Assembly (NCBI RefSeq): GCF_954871325.1
Contig: NC_088775.1
Location: 48,833,561-48,897,560, forward strand
DNA length: 64,000 nt
Direction: 5' to 3'
DNA from: Gordionus sp. m RMFG-2023
Taxonomy: Eukaryota > Nematomorpha > Gordioida > Chordodea > Parachordodidae
The position numbers and the translations under genes are program-made. The first letter of the stretch is position 1; each line of letters starts with the position of its first letter. Positions 1 through 11,948 of this stretch are shown one piece after another. Below the pieces are notes generated by a model. The model ran no database searches and had not been told where the DNA came from. It saw only the letters and a program-made list of their open reading frames with translations.

Positions 1-640
1 TAAATTTCTAAGTAATGGGCAGGCGTGAGAGAGTGAATCTTTAATACTTTTCGGTCGAAATAAGCAGAACAGACTTCAATTTATTAAAATAATAGTTTTA
101 TTTCATAATATTGCACATTATATATGTTTAATTAAAAATACATTATAAAAATAAATAGAGCCAAACCAGCCATTAAAATAATTTTCAAACATTGTGGATG
201 GGGGTTAAACAAAATTTATAAATAAATGGGCAGGTGAACAAATTTTTAAAAAAATAAAAAGTAAGCGGGAGGGTTAAAAAATAAAAGTATGCGGGAGGGT
301 TAAAAAATAAGAAAACAACGAGTGGGTGTGTTTGTTGACTAAAACCTGCATATTGCAGGCCTCTAATTAAAACATAATATTATATTTTAGAATATAACAC
401 AAACAGTATAATATAGTTAATAAAAAATTCTAAACAATTTTCTCGCATTTTTATTGAAATTATTAAGCCTACAAAGGACAGCAATATAATTTTACCTTAA
501 TCATGCATATAAAAATATTAATAAATGCCTAGTATATTTATTTGATCTTATTAATAAATTATTTTAAAAATTATAAGTTAAAAAATTAAAATACTTTTGT
601 TATACAACTTTAATTTATACATTATTACATTTTATTTAGG
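1..640. other. AT-rich stretch with a short two-copy repeat
   Basis: I see no gene here. The one visible structure is a 26-bp unit present twice in tandem at 261-312, with the shared core gcgggagggttaaaaaat. The rest is A/T-rich sequence without long open frames on either strand. Confidence 0.6.
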
Positions 641-1349
641 TTAAAGAATTGGAATTGGCCTATCAAGCAGCAATAAAATTAATAAAAATGTAGTAAATTT
701 AAAATGGCGGGCGATGACTGGTTCTCTGGTTTTATGAAAAGAAATTCACAATTATCGATACGATTTCCTGAAGTTACAAGCTTAGCTAGGGCCTCTGGTT
801 TTAATAAATCTAGTGAGATTTATTTTTAGCCCCTACAAACATATTGATAAATGTATAGAACCATCAGCAATATACAATATGGGTGAAAGTGGTTAACAAC
901 TATCCAAAGTTTCAGTAAAATAATAGCTAAGAAAGATCAATATCTATGACATCTGCCGAAAGAGAAATCCTAGTAGCCATAGTTCTCACTATTAATGTGA
1001 AAATAAATCTAGTTGGATGCAGGAAATGGAATTTATTGAATAATTAAAACATTTTGCTGATAATGTGAGGCAGTTACCAGAAAGGCCAGTGTTACTATAA
1101 ATTTTTGCTTAAATTCTGTATTTTACTATCATTACCTCCACACACAACTTATAAAATGCAACCTCTTGATAGGTGCATTTTTAGACGTTTAAAAAATATT
1201 ATAATTACGTAGGCTTCTGGATGCGAAGCAATTCAAATAAATTATTTACTATTCATGACATTTCAAAAGTGACATTATGATTTTAAGTTAAATAAATCCT
1301 TTTAATTCTGATATATTTGACGAAAATAATTATTTATCTATAGTTAGAT
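641..1349 (+). pseudogene. Decayed pogo-like transposase, 5' part
   Basis: Broken reading frames on the plus strand resemble the transposase at 7200-8597: around 702-815 they read [20 protein letters not shown] and [11 protein letters not shown], matching ENWFMGFRKRHSQLSIRTP and LARAYGFNP there. A degraded first catalytic block (NMGESG) follows near 878. Near 1296-1345 the text INPFNSDIFDENNYL matches FPLNPNIFTEQDY of the better copy. The fragment carries several stops and frameshifts and lacks much of the catalytic centre, so it is dead. It stops where the hAT at 1350 begins, and a likely continuation lies at 5073-5195, so the hAT probably landed in it. Assignment to the pogo/Tc1-mariner group rests on similarity to the other copy in this window. 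Confidence 0.65.
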
Positions 1350-1572
1350 CTGTGCGCCGGCTGGCCACTAGTCGGCCGCCGACTTTTTTGGTTACGCCGA
1401 AAACGCCGCCGTTTATAAAAATCACGCCGGCGTAAAAAAATTTTTAAAAAATTTAAAAAAATTATTCTAATAATTGGACAACATCACTGTTGTAATTTTT
1501 TAATGTCAAACAGGATTTTGATGAATTCTTATTTTCTATATATTTCAAAATCATAATTATATTGACGTCATT

Positions 1573-3548
1573 GGGCCATTCCACGTCAAATCAATCACGA
1601 TTCGGCCGACCCCTTTTAAAATTGTTAAAAATTTCTGGAATTATTTAGATAGGTAAAAGAGTGAGAAAGCCGTTTATTTTAGTTCGCTAGCACACCTGGT
1701 TCTCGAGATATAGGGGCTCAAAGGTACAAAAAAAACCACTTTGAAATCTGTAAAATTTTTAAAATGCTTATATCTCAAAAACTATTTATAGTAAAAAATA
1801 TTATAATATATCATTTTGTAGGTAAAGAAATTCTCTAATGGGCTAACAAAGAATAATAAATATTTGCTCCATTATAGGCTTTTAACATCTGGTTTGCCTA
1901 GCTTTCTTTACATGTATTTTTAAGGAAAATAGTGAGTTTGTTTTCGAATTTTTTTTATTGTTTTTTATTTAGACACCTTTGCTAAATATATATACAATAT
2001 CAAAACCTTGGCGACGCTATCGACTACAAAAATTGACAAAAAAAGATGGCGCTTTATGAAATTACGGATTATGGTTAAAATTTTGCTGCTAACTTATCAA
2101 TAACCAAATATTTTCACTTTTTATATTAAAAAATGTTGATTTTCTATTAAATATACTAATTAACTGAGGAGCAGAGTGGGCATATGTCCATTAGACACTT
2201 AATAATGTAACAAATTTATAATAATATATATCTTTCATATAATTTTTTTAATTTTTAAGGTATCTATTATTTCATCGAATTTTTCATCATTTGATGAAGA
2301 GAGATAATGGTATAATTTCAGTTGTTAAAACTTTTTTTACTCTAGATATTTTTTTCGAATATTTCTTTTCACATAAGCGTTTTCTTTTAATGAGAGATTC
2401 CCCATTTGCTTGTAGGGATATATTAATGTTATCAATAGCCTCTTGATTAATTATATGAAGGGGAGAATCAATATCTACATTGTCATTTGAAGTATAAGGA
2501 ATGTTTGATAATTTTTGTCGCCATGAAGAGCATATTAACATATCTAAATTGAATGGTAAATTTTTTGGGCCATCCAGGGTAGAATCTTTTATAGATTCTC
2601 GCGATAATAAGCATGTCTCTGTAGATTAAATGGGTTGCAACATTTTAATATTTGATACGTCCATCTGTGATATAGAATAAAATTTTAATTGATCTTCACC
2701 TAGAATACATGTTTTTGCACTCTCCAAATCCAGATTGTTATTGGTAGACAGACAATAAAATTAATCTGAACGGACATGTTAAAATTATTTCTCAGAAAGA
2801 GAGATCGTTTTAAACAATTTATTTTGTAAAATATAGTCGAATATATGCCTAATATTTTTACTGCAGCTGTTATATATTATCGAGCTAATAAGTCATTCGC
2901 TCGCTATAGTAGCAAAGTAGAGATCTAAAAAATGTAAAACATTTTAATGATAGTGGGGGGGGGGGGGCAGAACTGAAAATTTTATCACAATCGTATCAAT
3001 ATTTTCATTTTCCTTATGAATAATATTTTTCAACTATTAGCGCCATCTACTTTTTCTTCAATTTTTGGTAAAAATGTATATTATGGATGAGTCGATAGCG
3101 TCGCCAAGGTTTTGACATCGTATATATATTTATAAAAGGTGCTAAATAAGAAGCAAAAAAAAAATTCGAAAACAAACTCACTATTTTGCTTAAAAATACA
3201 AGTAAAGCAATTTAGGTAAACCGGATGTTAAAAGTCTATAATGGCGCCAATATTTATTATTCTTTGTTAGCCCATTAGAGAATTTCTTTACCTACAAAAT
3301 GATATATTATAATTTTTTTACTATAAATAGTTTTTGAGATATAAGCATTTTAAAAATTTTACAGATTCCAAAGTGGCTCTTTTTTGTACCTTTGAGCCCC
3401 TATATCTCAAGAACCAGGTGTGCTAGAGAGCTAAAATAAACGGCTTTCTCATTCTTTTACCTATCTAAATAATTCCAGAAATTTTTAACAATTTTAAGAG
3501 GGGTCGGCCGAAAAAGTGCCTTTTTTGATCGATTTGACATGGAATTAT
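1573..3548 (-). mobile_element. Short copy of the long-inverted-repeat transposon family
   Basis: The two ends, 1573 to about 2150 and about 3000 to 3548, are inverted copies of each other. They start with GGCCATTCCACGTCAAATC and run through the shared blocks GGTCGGCCGACCCC and GGCGACGCTATCGACT. The same ends bound the larger element at 26297-31076. Between the arms is a minus-strand remnant of the family's N-terminal coding region. At under 2 kb it is an internally deleted copy, and its right terminus has lost the last few bases of the consensus end. Target duplication is not clear. Confidence 0.75.
2287..2541 (-). pseudogene. N-terminal remnant of long-inverted-repeat family transposase
   Basis: The 84-residue frame begins MLICSSWRQKL and continues with DIDSPLHIINQEAIDNINIS, closely matching the N-terminal region of the copy at 28470-28600 (MLICSSCRQKL, DIDSPPHIVNQEAIENI). 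One cysteine of the presumed zinc-binding CxxC pair is changed to tryptophan. The catalytic part of the protein is absent, removed with the centre of the element. Upstream, 2640-2880 matches the 5' flank found at 28150-28320. It is non-functional as a transposase. Confidence 0.65.
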
Positions 3549-3889
3549 AGAATTCAATCAATCAAAAATTCCAAAAGTTACCATAATTTTACATATTTTT
3601 AAAATGGATGCAAATTTTAGTATAATAAAAGTAAATAATAAAAATAAAAAATCATTTGTGTTTCTTACACTTAAAAGAGTAATAAAACAAATTCCATAAA
3701 TTCTGACAAATTTTAATAAGCCATTTTCACGGTATATTTTTTTTATTATTTTCTCATATTAAGCCAAAATCTTTATAAATTAGAATATGTTTTGTAGCTA
3801 TAAAATTCAAAACTTTTCAATCATCATTAGCCAGGAAATATGTTAAAACACTTGACTTCAGATCATAATATTAAGTACTGCTCTTAATA

Positions 3890-4800
3890 ATGTTTAACTA
3901 TTAATGAAAGCATGTGTACAAGAAAAAATTAACTCAGGGCCAAAATATTGCTATTGCATTCGATATGTGGACAGATCAATACAGAAGAAGAAACTATATT
4001 ACATTTACACTTCATTTAATAAATGATAATTTTGAAATGATTTACTTTACTTTAGCAACTCATCATATAACCCAAAAACACACAGGTGAGACTATCTAAC
4101 TGAGATTGATAAAATAGAAGAGAAATTTAATTTAAAAAAGAAAAAAATACAAATGGTCACAGATGCTACCACTTATGTTTGAGTCATGGTTTACACAATC
4201 TGGTTACAGTAGATGATATTAAAAATAAACCTTTTGTTGAAAATCTCATCTAAAGATTTAGAGAAATTATTACGGCTCTAAGATATAAAACTTTAGAGGT
4301 TGAATTTTTCGAGGCAGATATCAGACATGATAAATCTTGATAGCACTGATCCATACCCAGATACCCGTTTTCAAATTGGCAATTCAAATGATGATAAAAA
4401 CAATAATTCCACGAATATGAAAACCTACAATTAAATGTCCCAATACGTTGGAGAATGATGATATTCAGGTAGTAAATATAGCTATTGAGGATTAAGAAGA
4501 ATTATTTAATTCAAGTTATTTAACAAAATTGGCAAATAAACATACAACAAATAAAATTATGATTCCAAGTTAGGTTATTTAGAAAAAGAATGACACATTC
4601 TTCTTGGAAAACGACATTCACAAGATATGGATGTTCTAATATTTAAAGAGAAAAGAAGGGTGAACCTCCTAATCTTTCCAGGCTCGCCAAAATATTCTTT
4701 GTATTCCGGCGACTAGCACACCCAGTGAAAGTCTCTACCGCTGGATTGACGTAATTCAAGGAGATCTTCATTATGTCCCGAAAATTTAAATAAAATAATT
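3890..4800 (+). pseudogene. Broken hAT transposase
   Basis: A 61-residue open piece (3914-4099) contains FDMWTDQYRRRNYITFTLH, the region around the first catalytic aspartate of hAT transposases. Further on, 4660-4775 reads in two frames as PPNLSRLAKIFF and IPATSTPSESLYRWID, which is the C-terminal hAT dimerisation motif (usual form: xPATSxPSERxFS). Stops and frame changes separate the pieces, so no functional protein can be made. Its position between the CTGTGCGCCG ends makes it the transposase of the hAT at 1350-5072. Confidence 0.65.
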
Positions 4801-5072
4801 TTTATACATGACAATTATAAAATTACGAAATCGATTTTCGATTTATAATGAATTTTCTCTTAAATAAAGATTAAAAAATATGCCGAGACATCTGTCTAAT
4901 ATCTATATTTATTATTTTTTTAAAAAAATTATTAAGGAATTAAAAAAATTTATGTTATAAAACTTATAACTGCGCCGATTTTGTTGACGGCGGCTAAAAA
5001 TCTACGCGACGCCGGCAGTCAATTAGATTTTTGAAAATTGCGCCGGTCGCTGATAGTTTCGTCGGCGCACAG

Positions 5073-5230
5073 GTTTACCTATAATTTTTAAAGACAATAC
5101 TAAGACAACCTTACAACAATCATCACCCAAACTATTAGAAATATCTAACCTTGTAGAGATAATAATACCTTATCAGCCTCAGAGCCAATTATAATGATAC
5201 TAGTAGATAGCCCGTCAAAAATGACGGGGA
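5073..5230 (+). pseudogene. Probable 3' continuation of the interrupted pogo-like copy
   Basis: Just beyond the hAT end, a frame reads SSPKLLEISNLVEIIIPYQP, which resembles the low-complexity spacer before the PHD finger of the transposase at 7671-8597 (SSIIPIPKLFNIS). The similarity is weak because the region is of low complexity; the main support is position, directly across the hAT from the 641-1349 fragment. A small hairpin with arms cccgtca/tgacggg lies at 5213-5232. Confidence 0.35.
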
Positions 5231-5439
5231 ATGAAAATTTTATTCTTACTTTTATGCATGTTACCTGTTATTTGAAAATAATATCCAATTTTTATTCTTC
5301 TTACCCCCTCATCCCTTCAGGCCAGGTTTAATCCATTAAAACTAAGTGCTATGGTTTGAGTAAAAATAAATTTAAAGCATTTACTTGATAATACCAATAT
5401 TATTTGTTAAATATTACTGATTACTTATACTTAATATTT

Positions 5440-6365
5440 AATATTAAAAAGTTTTTTTGAAATTATGTACTGCTATTGTATTGTGTTGCAAAGATTCGGA
5501 CATCATTCCAAAATTTAGGCAACAAATATTGGCAAAATTATCTTTATAATATATAACAAAAGGGTGAGCAGTGGATTGAGCCCTATTCCAATGATAATTT
5601 TGTACTTCATCCTGAAGTATAAAGCTAGTTTTCTTAAAAATCACATAAAATTAAATATTGGTCTTAATCTAAGTTCAATTTAGATTGTTTTGATACAACG
5701 ATTGTTGCGTTGAAATAAAAAAATGGAGTAATAAAGATTCCATATTTTCGAAAAAGGCATTGATAAATTCACCTACTGGTTTGGTTATTGTTTCAAGAGT
5801 GGTTCTATCTACGGATTGCCATTGTTTGTATGTTATAAATTCGATGTCCTTAGAACGTAACAATATTTCTATTTGATCGCGTAAATGTGTTGACCCTGGA
5901 CAATTATCACATTTGCCCATATAAACTGAATGGTTGAGGCGAATTACAAATTATTAAGTGTAAAATATGTTTGTATGTTTTAAAGGGCAACTTGGTTAAA
6001 TTGGGTAAATTTGATCAGATGATCATTAATTTAAAATTTTGGTGGTAGCTGCAATCATATACATGTGTACCACTACGTCCAACGAGTATACAATTTTTGA
6101 GCGAATGCTTGCAAATTTCAAAAAACCAATTTTAACATCAGGCCTCTTCTTTAAAAAATATATGAATTTCTTTCAAATTATCTAAAATTAATCTCTTATG
6201 TATGGTATTCTTTTTTCCGTCTTTGGTCTAAATCGAAACGCAATCTTTCTTGCCTGGCATGATTCTGCTTATTTCGCCCATACAATAAAATTCTTGTACA
6301 ATTTTAACTTTATATTCGTCTATAGTTTTTCCAGGCTTGGGGTTAGGTGTTGATAGAAATCAAAA
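5440..6365 (-). pseudogene. Divergent, broken transposase of the long-inverted-repeat family
   Basis: Read on the minus strand, this stretch follows the same order of blocks as the transposase at 28900-29900: TPNPKPGKTIDEYK (about 6350), MPGKKD and KRLILDNLKE (6180-6270), CDNCPGSTHLRDQIEILL with ITYKQWQSVDRTTLETIT (5780-5915), then FILQDEVQNYHWNRAQST and SESLQHNTIAV (5460-5630). The blocks are similar but clearly different in sequence from the 26297-31076 copies, so this is an older or separate subfamily member. Frameshifts and missing segments break it, and the DFADN block with its acidic residues is not visible. I saw no convincing terminal repeats around it. Confidence 0.65.
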
Positions 6366-6599
6366 TACCAATAAATTAATTAAAAAATGAATTAATATAG
6401 TGAGCATGTATTATTGAATGATTAATCAATTTTAAAATTTTTATTTATTTTATTGATTGAAACACTTATTTATTGTTATTCTAATTTAGTAAGGCTATAC
6501 TGATTTTAGAAAATCCGATCCAATATTTATATTGTTTTGGGTTATTTTATGATAATACTTTTATTTTGTATATAATTTCATAATAATAATAAAATAATA

Positions 6600-8886
6600 G
6601 GGGAGACCGGGGTAAAGCGATTGACGGGGTAACAATGTTAACGCGAATAACTTTTTAACCATTGAGTATAAAGACCTTAAATTTGGTGTGAAGATGTATT
6701 TTTATATCTAATTTCTTACCTATGTTCATCTTTTAAAAAACTTACCTGGTTTTATATATTTTGTCAAAAAACTGTTTTTTACCCAAAAAATATAAAAATC
6801 AATCTCTAGTATATTTTGCTTTTAGTAAAATTTACATATCCTCAGGATTCAAAATTTGGCACACATGTTCCTTAATGTATTAACTATAAAATAAAATTTA
6901 TCTGACATCTTTAGCTATATTAGAAGTCACGCAATAACGATATATATAATATATGTCACCTAGGGGTAAAGCTGTTATGGGTAAAACGGTTAAAATATAA
7001 ATTATTCACATTAAATTTTTCATTCATTCATTTATTATAATCAAATAAATATTGATATTTAATATTAAAGTTACCAATTGAGCATTATTAAAATTATGAA
7101 ATTAATTCAATTTATTTAATTAATTATATATCATTTTAACTCTATGGAACTGGTATTGTTAATTATTAAAATGAAATAGTTTTATTTTATAAATAAACAA
7201 GATAAGAGGATTTGCATATCAGCTTGCTAAAGAATATGGCAAATCTTTCCCAGAAAGCTGGACAACTAATGGTATGGCTGGAGAGAACTGGTTTATGGGG
7301 TTTAGAAAACGACATTCCCAACTTTCGATTCGTACCCCTGAAGCTACTAGTCTAGCAAGAGCATATGGCTTCAATCCACAAATGTCAATAAATTTTTTGA
7401 AAATTTAATTAAGCTATATAATTCTTATAACTTTGAACCGCATAATATATGGAATGCAGATGAAAGTGGTTTCACCACCGTTCAAACTCCTGCAAAAATT
7501 ATAGCACAGAAGGGTGCCAAACAAGTCGGCTCTATAACGTCAGGAGAAAGAGGAACGTTAGTTGTTTAGCCATCAATGCTATAGGCCATAGCATTCCACC
7601 ATTTTTTATTTTTCCAAGAAAACGATACAAAGATCACTTTATTCGTGATGGGCCTATTGGATCTAAGGGTGTGGGAAACACATCGGGTTGCATGCAAGAG
7701 GAGGAATTTTTATCTTTTTTGGAACACTTTAAAAAATATTCTAGTGCATCCAATGAGAAAAATGTCTTATTAATCTTAGATAACCATAGCTCTCATTGTT
7801 CAATTTCCGTTATAAACTATTGTCGCTCCAATGTGATTGTTATTCTAACACTTCCACCACATTGCTCGCATAAACTCCAACCATTAGACAAAGCAGTTTA
7901 TGGGCCATTGAAAAAGTTTTATAATGGAGCTATTGACACATGGATGAGAAATCATGTGGGGCAACAATTTCAGATTTATGATATTCCAGGAGTGTTAAAA
8001 AATGAAATACCAAGGGCAGTGACACCAAATAATATATTAAATGGGTTCTTAGCATGTGGCATATTTCCTTTAAACCCAAATATATTTACAGAACAAGATT
8101 ATATCTGCTGTAATAATTCAAATGCTAGCTCAAATATTGAATTTGAAAATAATGATGAAAATATTACAGTGACTCAAAATCTTACAGTGACTCAAAATAA
8201 TGATAGTGATTTATCTATATTATTGAACGAAAATGTTCCAGATGATATTGATGAACCCTATCATGATATGTTACCATCATGCTCAAAAAATTATAATAAA
8301 GTATTCAATCCTTCATCTATAATACCTATTCCAAAATTATTCAATATTTCATCGGATAAAATATCTAAAAAAAAGAATTCAGAAATATTAACATCTACAC
8401 CTTATAAAAAAAAATTATTAATTCAGAGAAAAAAAAAGATATCAAAAAATAATTGTTTATGTGTTATTTGTAATAAAAACTATAAAAATAGTCGCGAGGG
8501 CGATGAATGGCTAAAATGTACAATGTGCCTTGAATTGGCACATTCTAAATGTGCTAATTATGATAATTATTTTACATGTCCTTATTGTATCGATTAGTTT
8601 TTAAATAAAAATCATAAATAAATCTTAAATTTGTAATATTTGTTAAATAAAACAATAAATATGTGTCAAATATTATTTTAACCACTTTACCCTAGTGCTT
8701 ATCCAGAGTAGTTTTACATAACAAATCATAGCTCCTAAAATATTATAGATAGAGGGCTACACTTTTTTTTATCTTGTAGAAGAGGGATGGGGCTACACAT
8801 TGATCTATAATTTGTTGTGTTTGACTATTGTTTAAAATTTTTATGGTAAATATGCAAAATGCCTATCGTTTTACCCCGGTCTCCCC
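6600..8886 (+). mobile_element. pogo-like DNA transposon with TA target duplication
   Basis: The ends are inverted repeats: GGGGAGACCGGGGTAAA at 6600 and its complement TTTACCCCGGTCTCCCC ending at 8886. Each is flanked by TA (6598-6599 and 8887-8888), the duplication expected for Tc1/mariner/pogo elements. The 2.29-kb length and a single plus-strand transposase gene ending about 290 bp before the right end fit the pogo group. Both ends are intact, so this copy can be treated as complete in outline even though its gene is damaged. Confidence 0.9.
7200..8597 (+). pseudogene. pogo-like transposase with C-terminal PHD finger
   Basis: This DDD-type transposase would cut and join the ends of its element in the nucleus. 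An upstream part (from about 7205, probably after a splice acceptor) reads FAYQLAKEYGKSFPESW, then ENWFMGFRKRHSQLSIRTP. The first catalytic block is NADESG near 7452. The intact 308-codon part from 7671 carries LILDNHSSH (second aspartate) and PPHCSHKLQPLD (third). The last 45 residues form a Cys4-His-Cys3 pattern (CVICNKNY, WLKCTMC, AHSKC, CPYC) typical of a PHD zinc finger. There is a frame change near 7395 and another with a stop near 7567, so it is probably inactive unless these are assembly errors. The DNA-binding N-terminus was not found in an open frame. Confidence 0.8.
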
Positions 8887-8888
8887 TA

Positions 8889-9346
8889 TTTGTAATAATT
8901 TAAAAATATCAAATTATTTTAAAAAATTGAGTAGAGAAAATTTTGATATTATTTTTTGGCGTCTATGAAATTCACAAGATTCTGATTCATATATTCAAGA
9001 ATTATATACTTGGTTAAATATATTTTATTAATATTCATTAAATATATGCTATATGGGCAAAATTTTTATAATAAATTATAAATAAAGTAATAAATTGAAT
9101 TTCTTTTACCGATATACAATTTCTATAATTGAACGAAAGCCCCTTTATTGTTATTTTCACTTCAAGATGAATAATCCTTTAAATTATATCAAACAGTCCA
9201 AGGAAAACCATTAAAAACTGATTAATATATAATTTTATACAAATATGCCCCCTTACGGGAAAATATTTATACACTTTTCTAAACATTTTAATCGATTTTG
9301 TTAATGAAAATGGCCGCGTCCCAAACCAATTTTTTTATATAAATAT
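8889..9346. other. AT-rich spacer without recognised features
   Basis: Between the pogo-like element and the next hAT I see no coding signal and no repeat that recurs in the window. The last 8 bases (ATAAATAT, 9339-9346) are the target duplication of the following hAT. Confidence 0.6.
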
Positions 9347-9349
9347 CAG

Positions 9350-9510
9350 AGACCTGCAGGCCCGGCCCTAAACCAGGGCCGGGCCGTATTTTAAATTTTT
9401 TAAATATACCCGGGTCGGGCAGGGCCTAAAAAAATTTTTTTACAACATATCCGGGCCGAGCCTAAAAAATTTTTTTTTAAATATATCCGGGCCGGGCTGG
9501 GCCTTAATAT
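9350..9510. repeat. GC-rich subterminal repeats, left end of hAT
   Basis: Several copies of a GGGCCGGGCC-type motif alternate with A/T runs, in strong contrast to the surrounding AT-rich DNA. The same arrangement occurs inverted at the other end and at the ends of the related copy. Subterminal repeats of this kind bind the transposase in other hAT elements; that role here is inference. Confidence 0.7.
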
Positions 9511-10013
9511 TTTTTATAAAAATTTTTACATTATGAGTTAATAGTTATAAGATTATATTATATTATAGTTATGATTAATATAATATTGGGTGATGGTTAA
9601 CACTACCTAACAACCCACAGATCGATCTAATTATTAATTTCCTGCAAATTTATTCAAAGTATTAATATATTTTTTTATAATTCATATCTAAATTTTTACA
9701 ACATATTTTACCAAAACAATCAAATAAAGGAATATCTTAAATAAGCCCCAATATTCAAGTATTATTAATATATTTTTTTATAATTCATATCTAAATTTTT
9801 AGAAGATATTTTACCAAAACAATCAAATAAAGGAATATCACTTCTTAAAGTTTGTAATACCTTTCAAAGCGAAAAGGAGAAATAAAATTGATTTTACTTA
9901 ATATAAAGCATTTTTTAATTGAAAAATTTGTTTTACACAAGTATCATTTTATTTCTCTTTTTCTCTGTCCCAAATTCAAGCAATTACGTATGTAGTCAGG
10001 GACAGATCGCAAA

Positions 10014-10404
10014 ATGACGGAAAACTATATAAAAGATTATATTAAATTACAAGAGGCTAAGGAAGTAAATGAAATACCATCGACCAGTCAAATTACGACT
10101 GTTGTTAAACAAACTGAATCGTTTTATGACAAATGGGGCGATGGTAATTCTGGTAATATGTCAATACCCGATGATGAATATTATAATTACATAAATAATA
10201 GATAAAACATTTAAGGTGGATAATTTGTTAGAGTGGTAGGCGGCTCATCAAAGCTAATTTCCAATTTTAGCAAAATTGGCAATTCCTGCTTCAAGTGCAA
10301 GCTGTGAGCGGAATTTTTCCACTACGAGAATTCTTGAAGAAAGAAGAAGTAATCTTCAACCTGAAAAGGTAGATATGCTTCTCTTTCTTCATAATAATTT
10401 GTGA
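10014..10404 (+). pseudogene. C-terminal remnant of hAT transposase
   Basis: A 63-codon open piece starting MTENYIKDYIKLQEAKE is followed, after a break, by a frame reading LAIPASSASCERNFSTTRIL and LEERRSNLQPEKVDMLLFLH. The latter is the hAT dimerisation domain (consensus PASSASxERxFS, then R..L..EKV), which ends at the stop at 10402-10404. The catalytic core upstream is absent. The domain lies inside the CAGAGACCTGCAG element and is presumably its own transposase, internally deleted. Confidence 0.7.
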
Positions 10405-11138
10405 ATTTTTAATATCTTTCTTGAGTATAGGGTTTCGTCAATCATGCTGGTTTTTTACTTTGCAAACTGTCAAATATTTATTGCATTTATTATATTTACC
10501 TTGAGTCATGAAAGTTTTTAATCCAACATTTTTCATTATTTTTTTTTACAATATTACATAATACAATTATCTTCTTTTGTTAAAAATTTATATTATAAAA
10601 TAAATTATATTAATATTGTGTAATTAGATTATATTTTCAAAATAGTATTTATTATACATGCATTTTTTTAAATAGCGATTTATTTTTATTTTATAAATTA
10701 AATAGTAAATTAAATAAAATAGGCCTTGACAGCTGTTTTTTTTAAAAATAAATTTGTTTTTCGATTCTTATTTGCCGGTCTGCACAACCCTGATTTTTTT
10801 ATATGTGTTGAAAATAAAATGGTAATATTTTTATCGTTAAATAGTTTGTACGAAAAATTTGGTCTCAAGATCCTCTTGTCTTCTTCTAAATTATTTCATT
10901 TGATCATCCATTAATTAATAAAGTGTTCACGCCAATGAAGGCACTATAAACTTTTTGATAACGAAAATGTAGAATGCAAAACACTAAATCAAAATAACTA
11001 TCGACATCTAACATAGATATTATTCTGACTTCATCATACTTCAATTCCTTCAAATTATCATTCATAATTAAATATATCATATGTGTAATTCACATTACAC
11101 CCTATTTCATAAAAATGGTTAATTATTTCAAAATAACC
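10405..11138. other. Interior of the hAT without recognised genes
   Basis: AT-rich sequence downstream of the transposase remnant. A 62-codon open frame at 10726-10914 has no recognisable motif and is rich in Phe and Leu, as expected for chance frames in AT-rich DNA. Confidence 0.5.
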
Positions 11139-11165
11139 ACCTACGCCTGATTAATCTAACGATAA

Positions 11166-11300
11166 AACTACAACTACTGCCAACACTACAACCACTACCA
11201 ACACTATAACCACTGCCAACACAACAACCACTGCCAACACTACAACCACTGCCAACACTACAATTACTGCCAACACTACAACCACTGCCAATACCACAAC
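11166..11300. repeat. 18-bp minisatellite, first block
   Basis: Tandem copies of an 18-bp unit, actgccaacactacaacc, with minor variants. Read on the minus strand it gives a GlySerGlyCysSerVal-type repeat, which is only a by-product of a unit length divisible by three. Confidence 0.85.
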
Positions 11301-11743
11301 CTGACATAAAAATGATTTTATCATCCAAAATATTCAGTCCTCTTTCATAATTTTGCATCAATGAATTCTATACAATTCCAATATATCAAAATTTAATTGT
11401 AGATTAATGATACAAAAAATTTAATTCTTTTATATTATTCCCAACAAAACACTCTACATTATCAATTCTATCATTCTTACCAATCTTTACAATTTACCCT
11501 TATTTATACCAAAAACTGTTGACTAATATAAAATTGTCATCCAAACATTTTATTTAAATGTACAAAACACAATCAATATCCTTTGTATCATCATGTTGCC
11601 ACCCAACCTTATAAAATTAAATCCAGCAATATGTTAACAATTTAATAAGTGGATCTCAGCAAGATATCCAATTTCAAAATAAACAAATTGCAAGCTTAGA
11701 AAAATCATAAAAGCTACGCCTGATTAATCTAACAATAAAACTA

Positions 11744-11948
11744 CAACTACTGCCAACACTACAACCACTGCCAACACTACAATCACTGCCAACACTATAA
11801 CCACTGCCAACACCACAACCACTGCCAACACTACAACCACTGCCAACACTACAACCACTGCCAACACTACAACCACTGCCAACACTACAACCACTGCCAA
11901 CACTACAACCACTGCCAACACTACAACCACTGCCAATACCACAACCTG
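11744..11948. repeat. 18-bp minisatellite, second, longer block
   Basis: The same 18-bp unit as at 11166-11300, in about eleven copies. Length difference between the two blocks indicates unit gain or loss after the surrounding segment was duplicated. Confidence 0.85.

Larger units (their letters stand above)
1350..5072 (+). mobile_element. hAT-like DNA transposon with GC-rich inverted ends, interrupted
   Basis: Both ends carry the same inverted terminal motif, CTGTGCGCCG, followed by CGCCG-rich sequence (1350-1440 and, inverted, 4970-5072) that stands out from the AT-rich surroundings. Between the ends, plus-strand fragments of an hAT transposase are readable (3890-4800). The interior at 1573-3548 is a later insertion of another element. 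I could not find a clean 8-bp target duplication, so the last bases of each end are uncertain. The element sits inside a decayed pogo-like copy, giving the order pogo, then hAT, then the long-inverted-repeat element. Confidence 0.65.

Noticed and set aside
2956-2970. G-run as a possible element end or assembly gap filler
   Set aside because: It lies within the inner edge of an inverted-repeat arm and has no partner; homopolymer expansion is a sufficient explanation.
7671-8597. Separate host gene starting at the ATG at 7671
   Set aside because: Homology extends upstream of this ATG into other frames and the whole lies between pogo inverted repeats with TA duplication, so it is the 3' part of a transposase gene.
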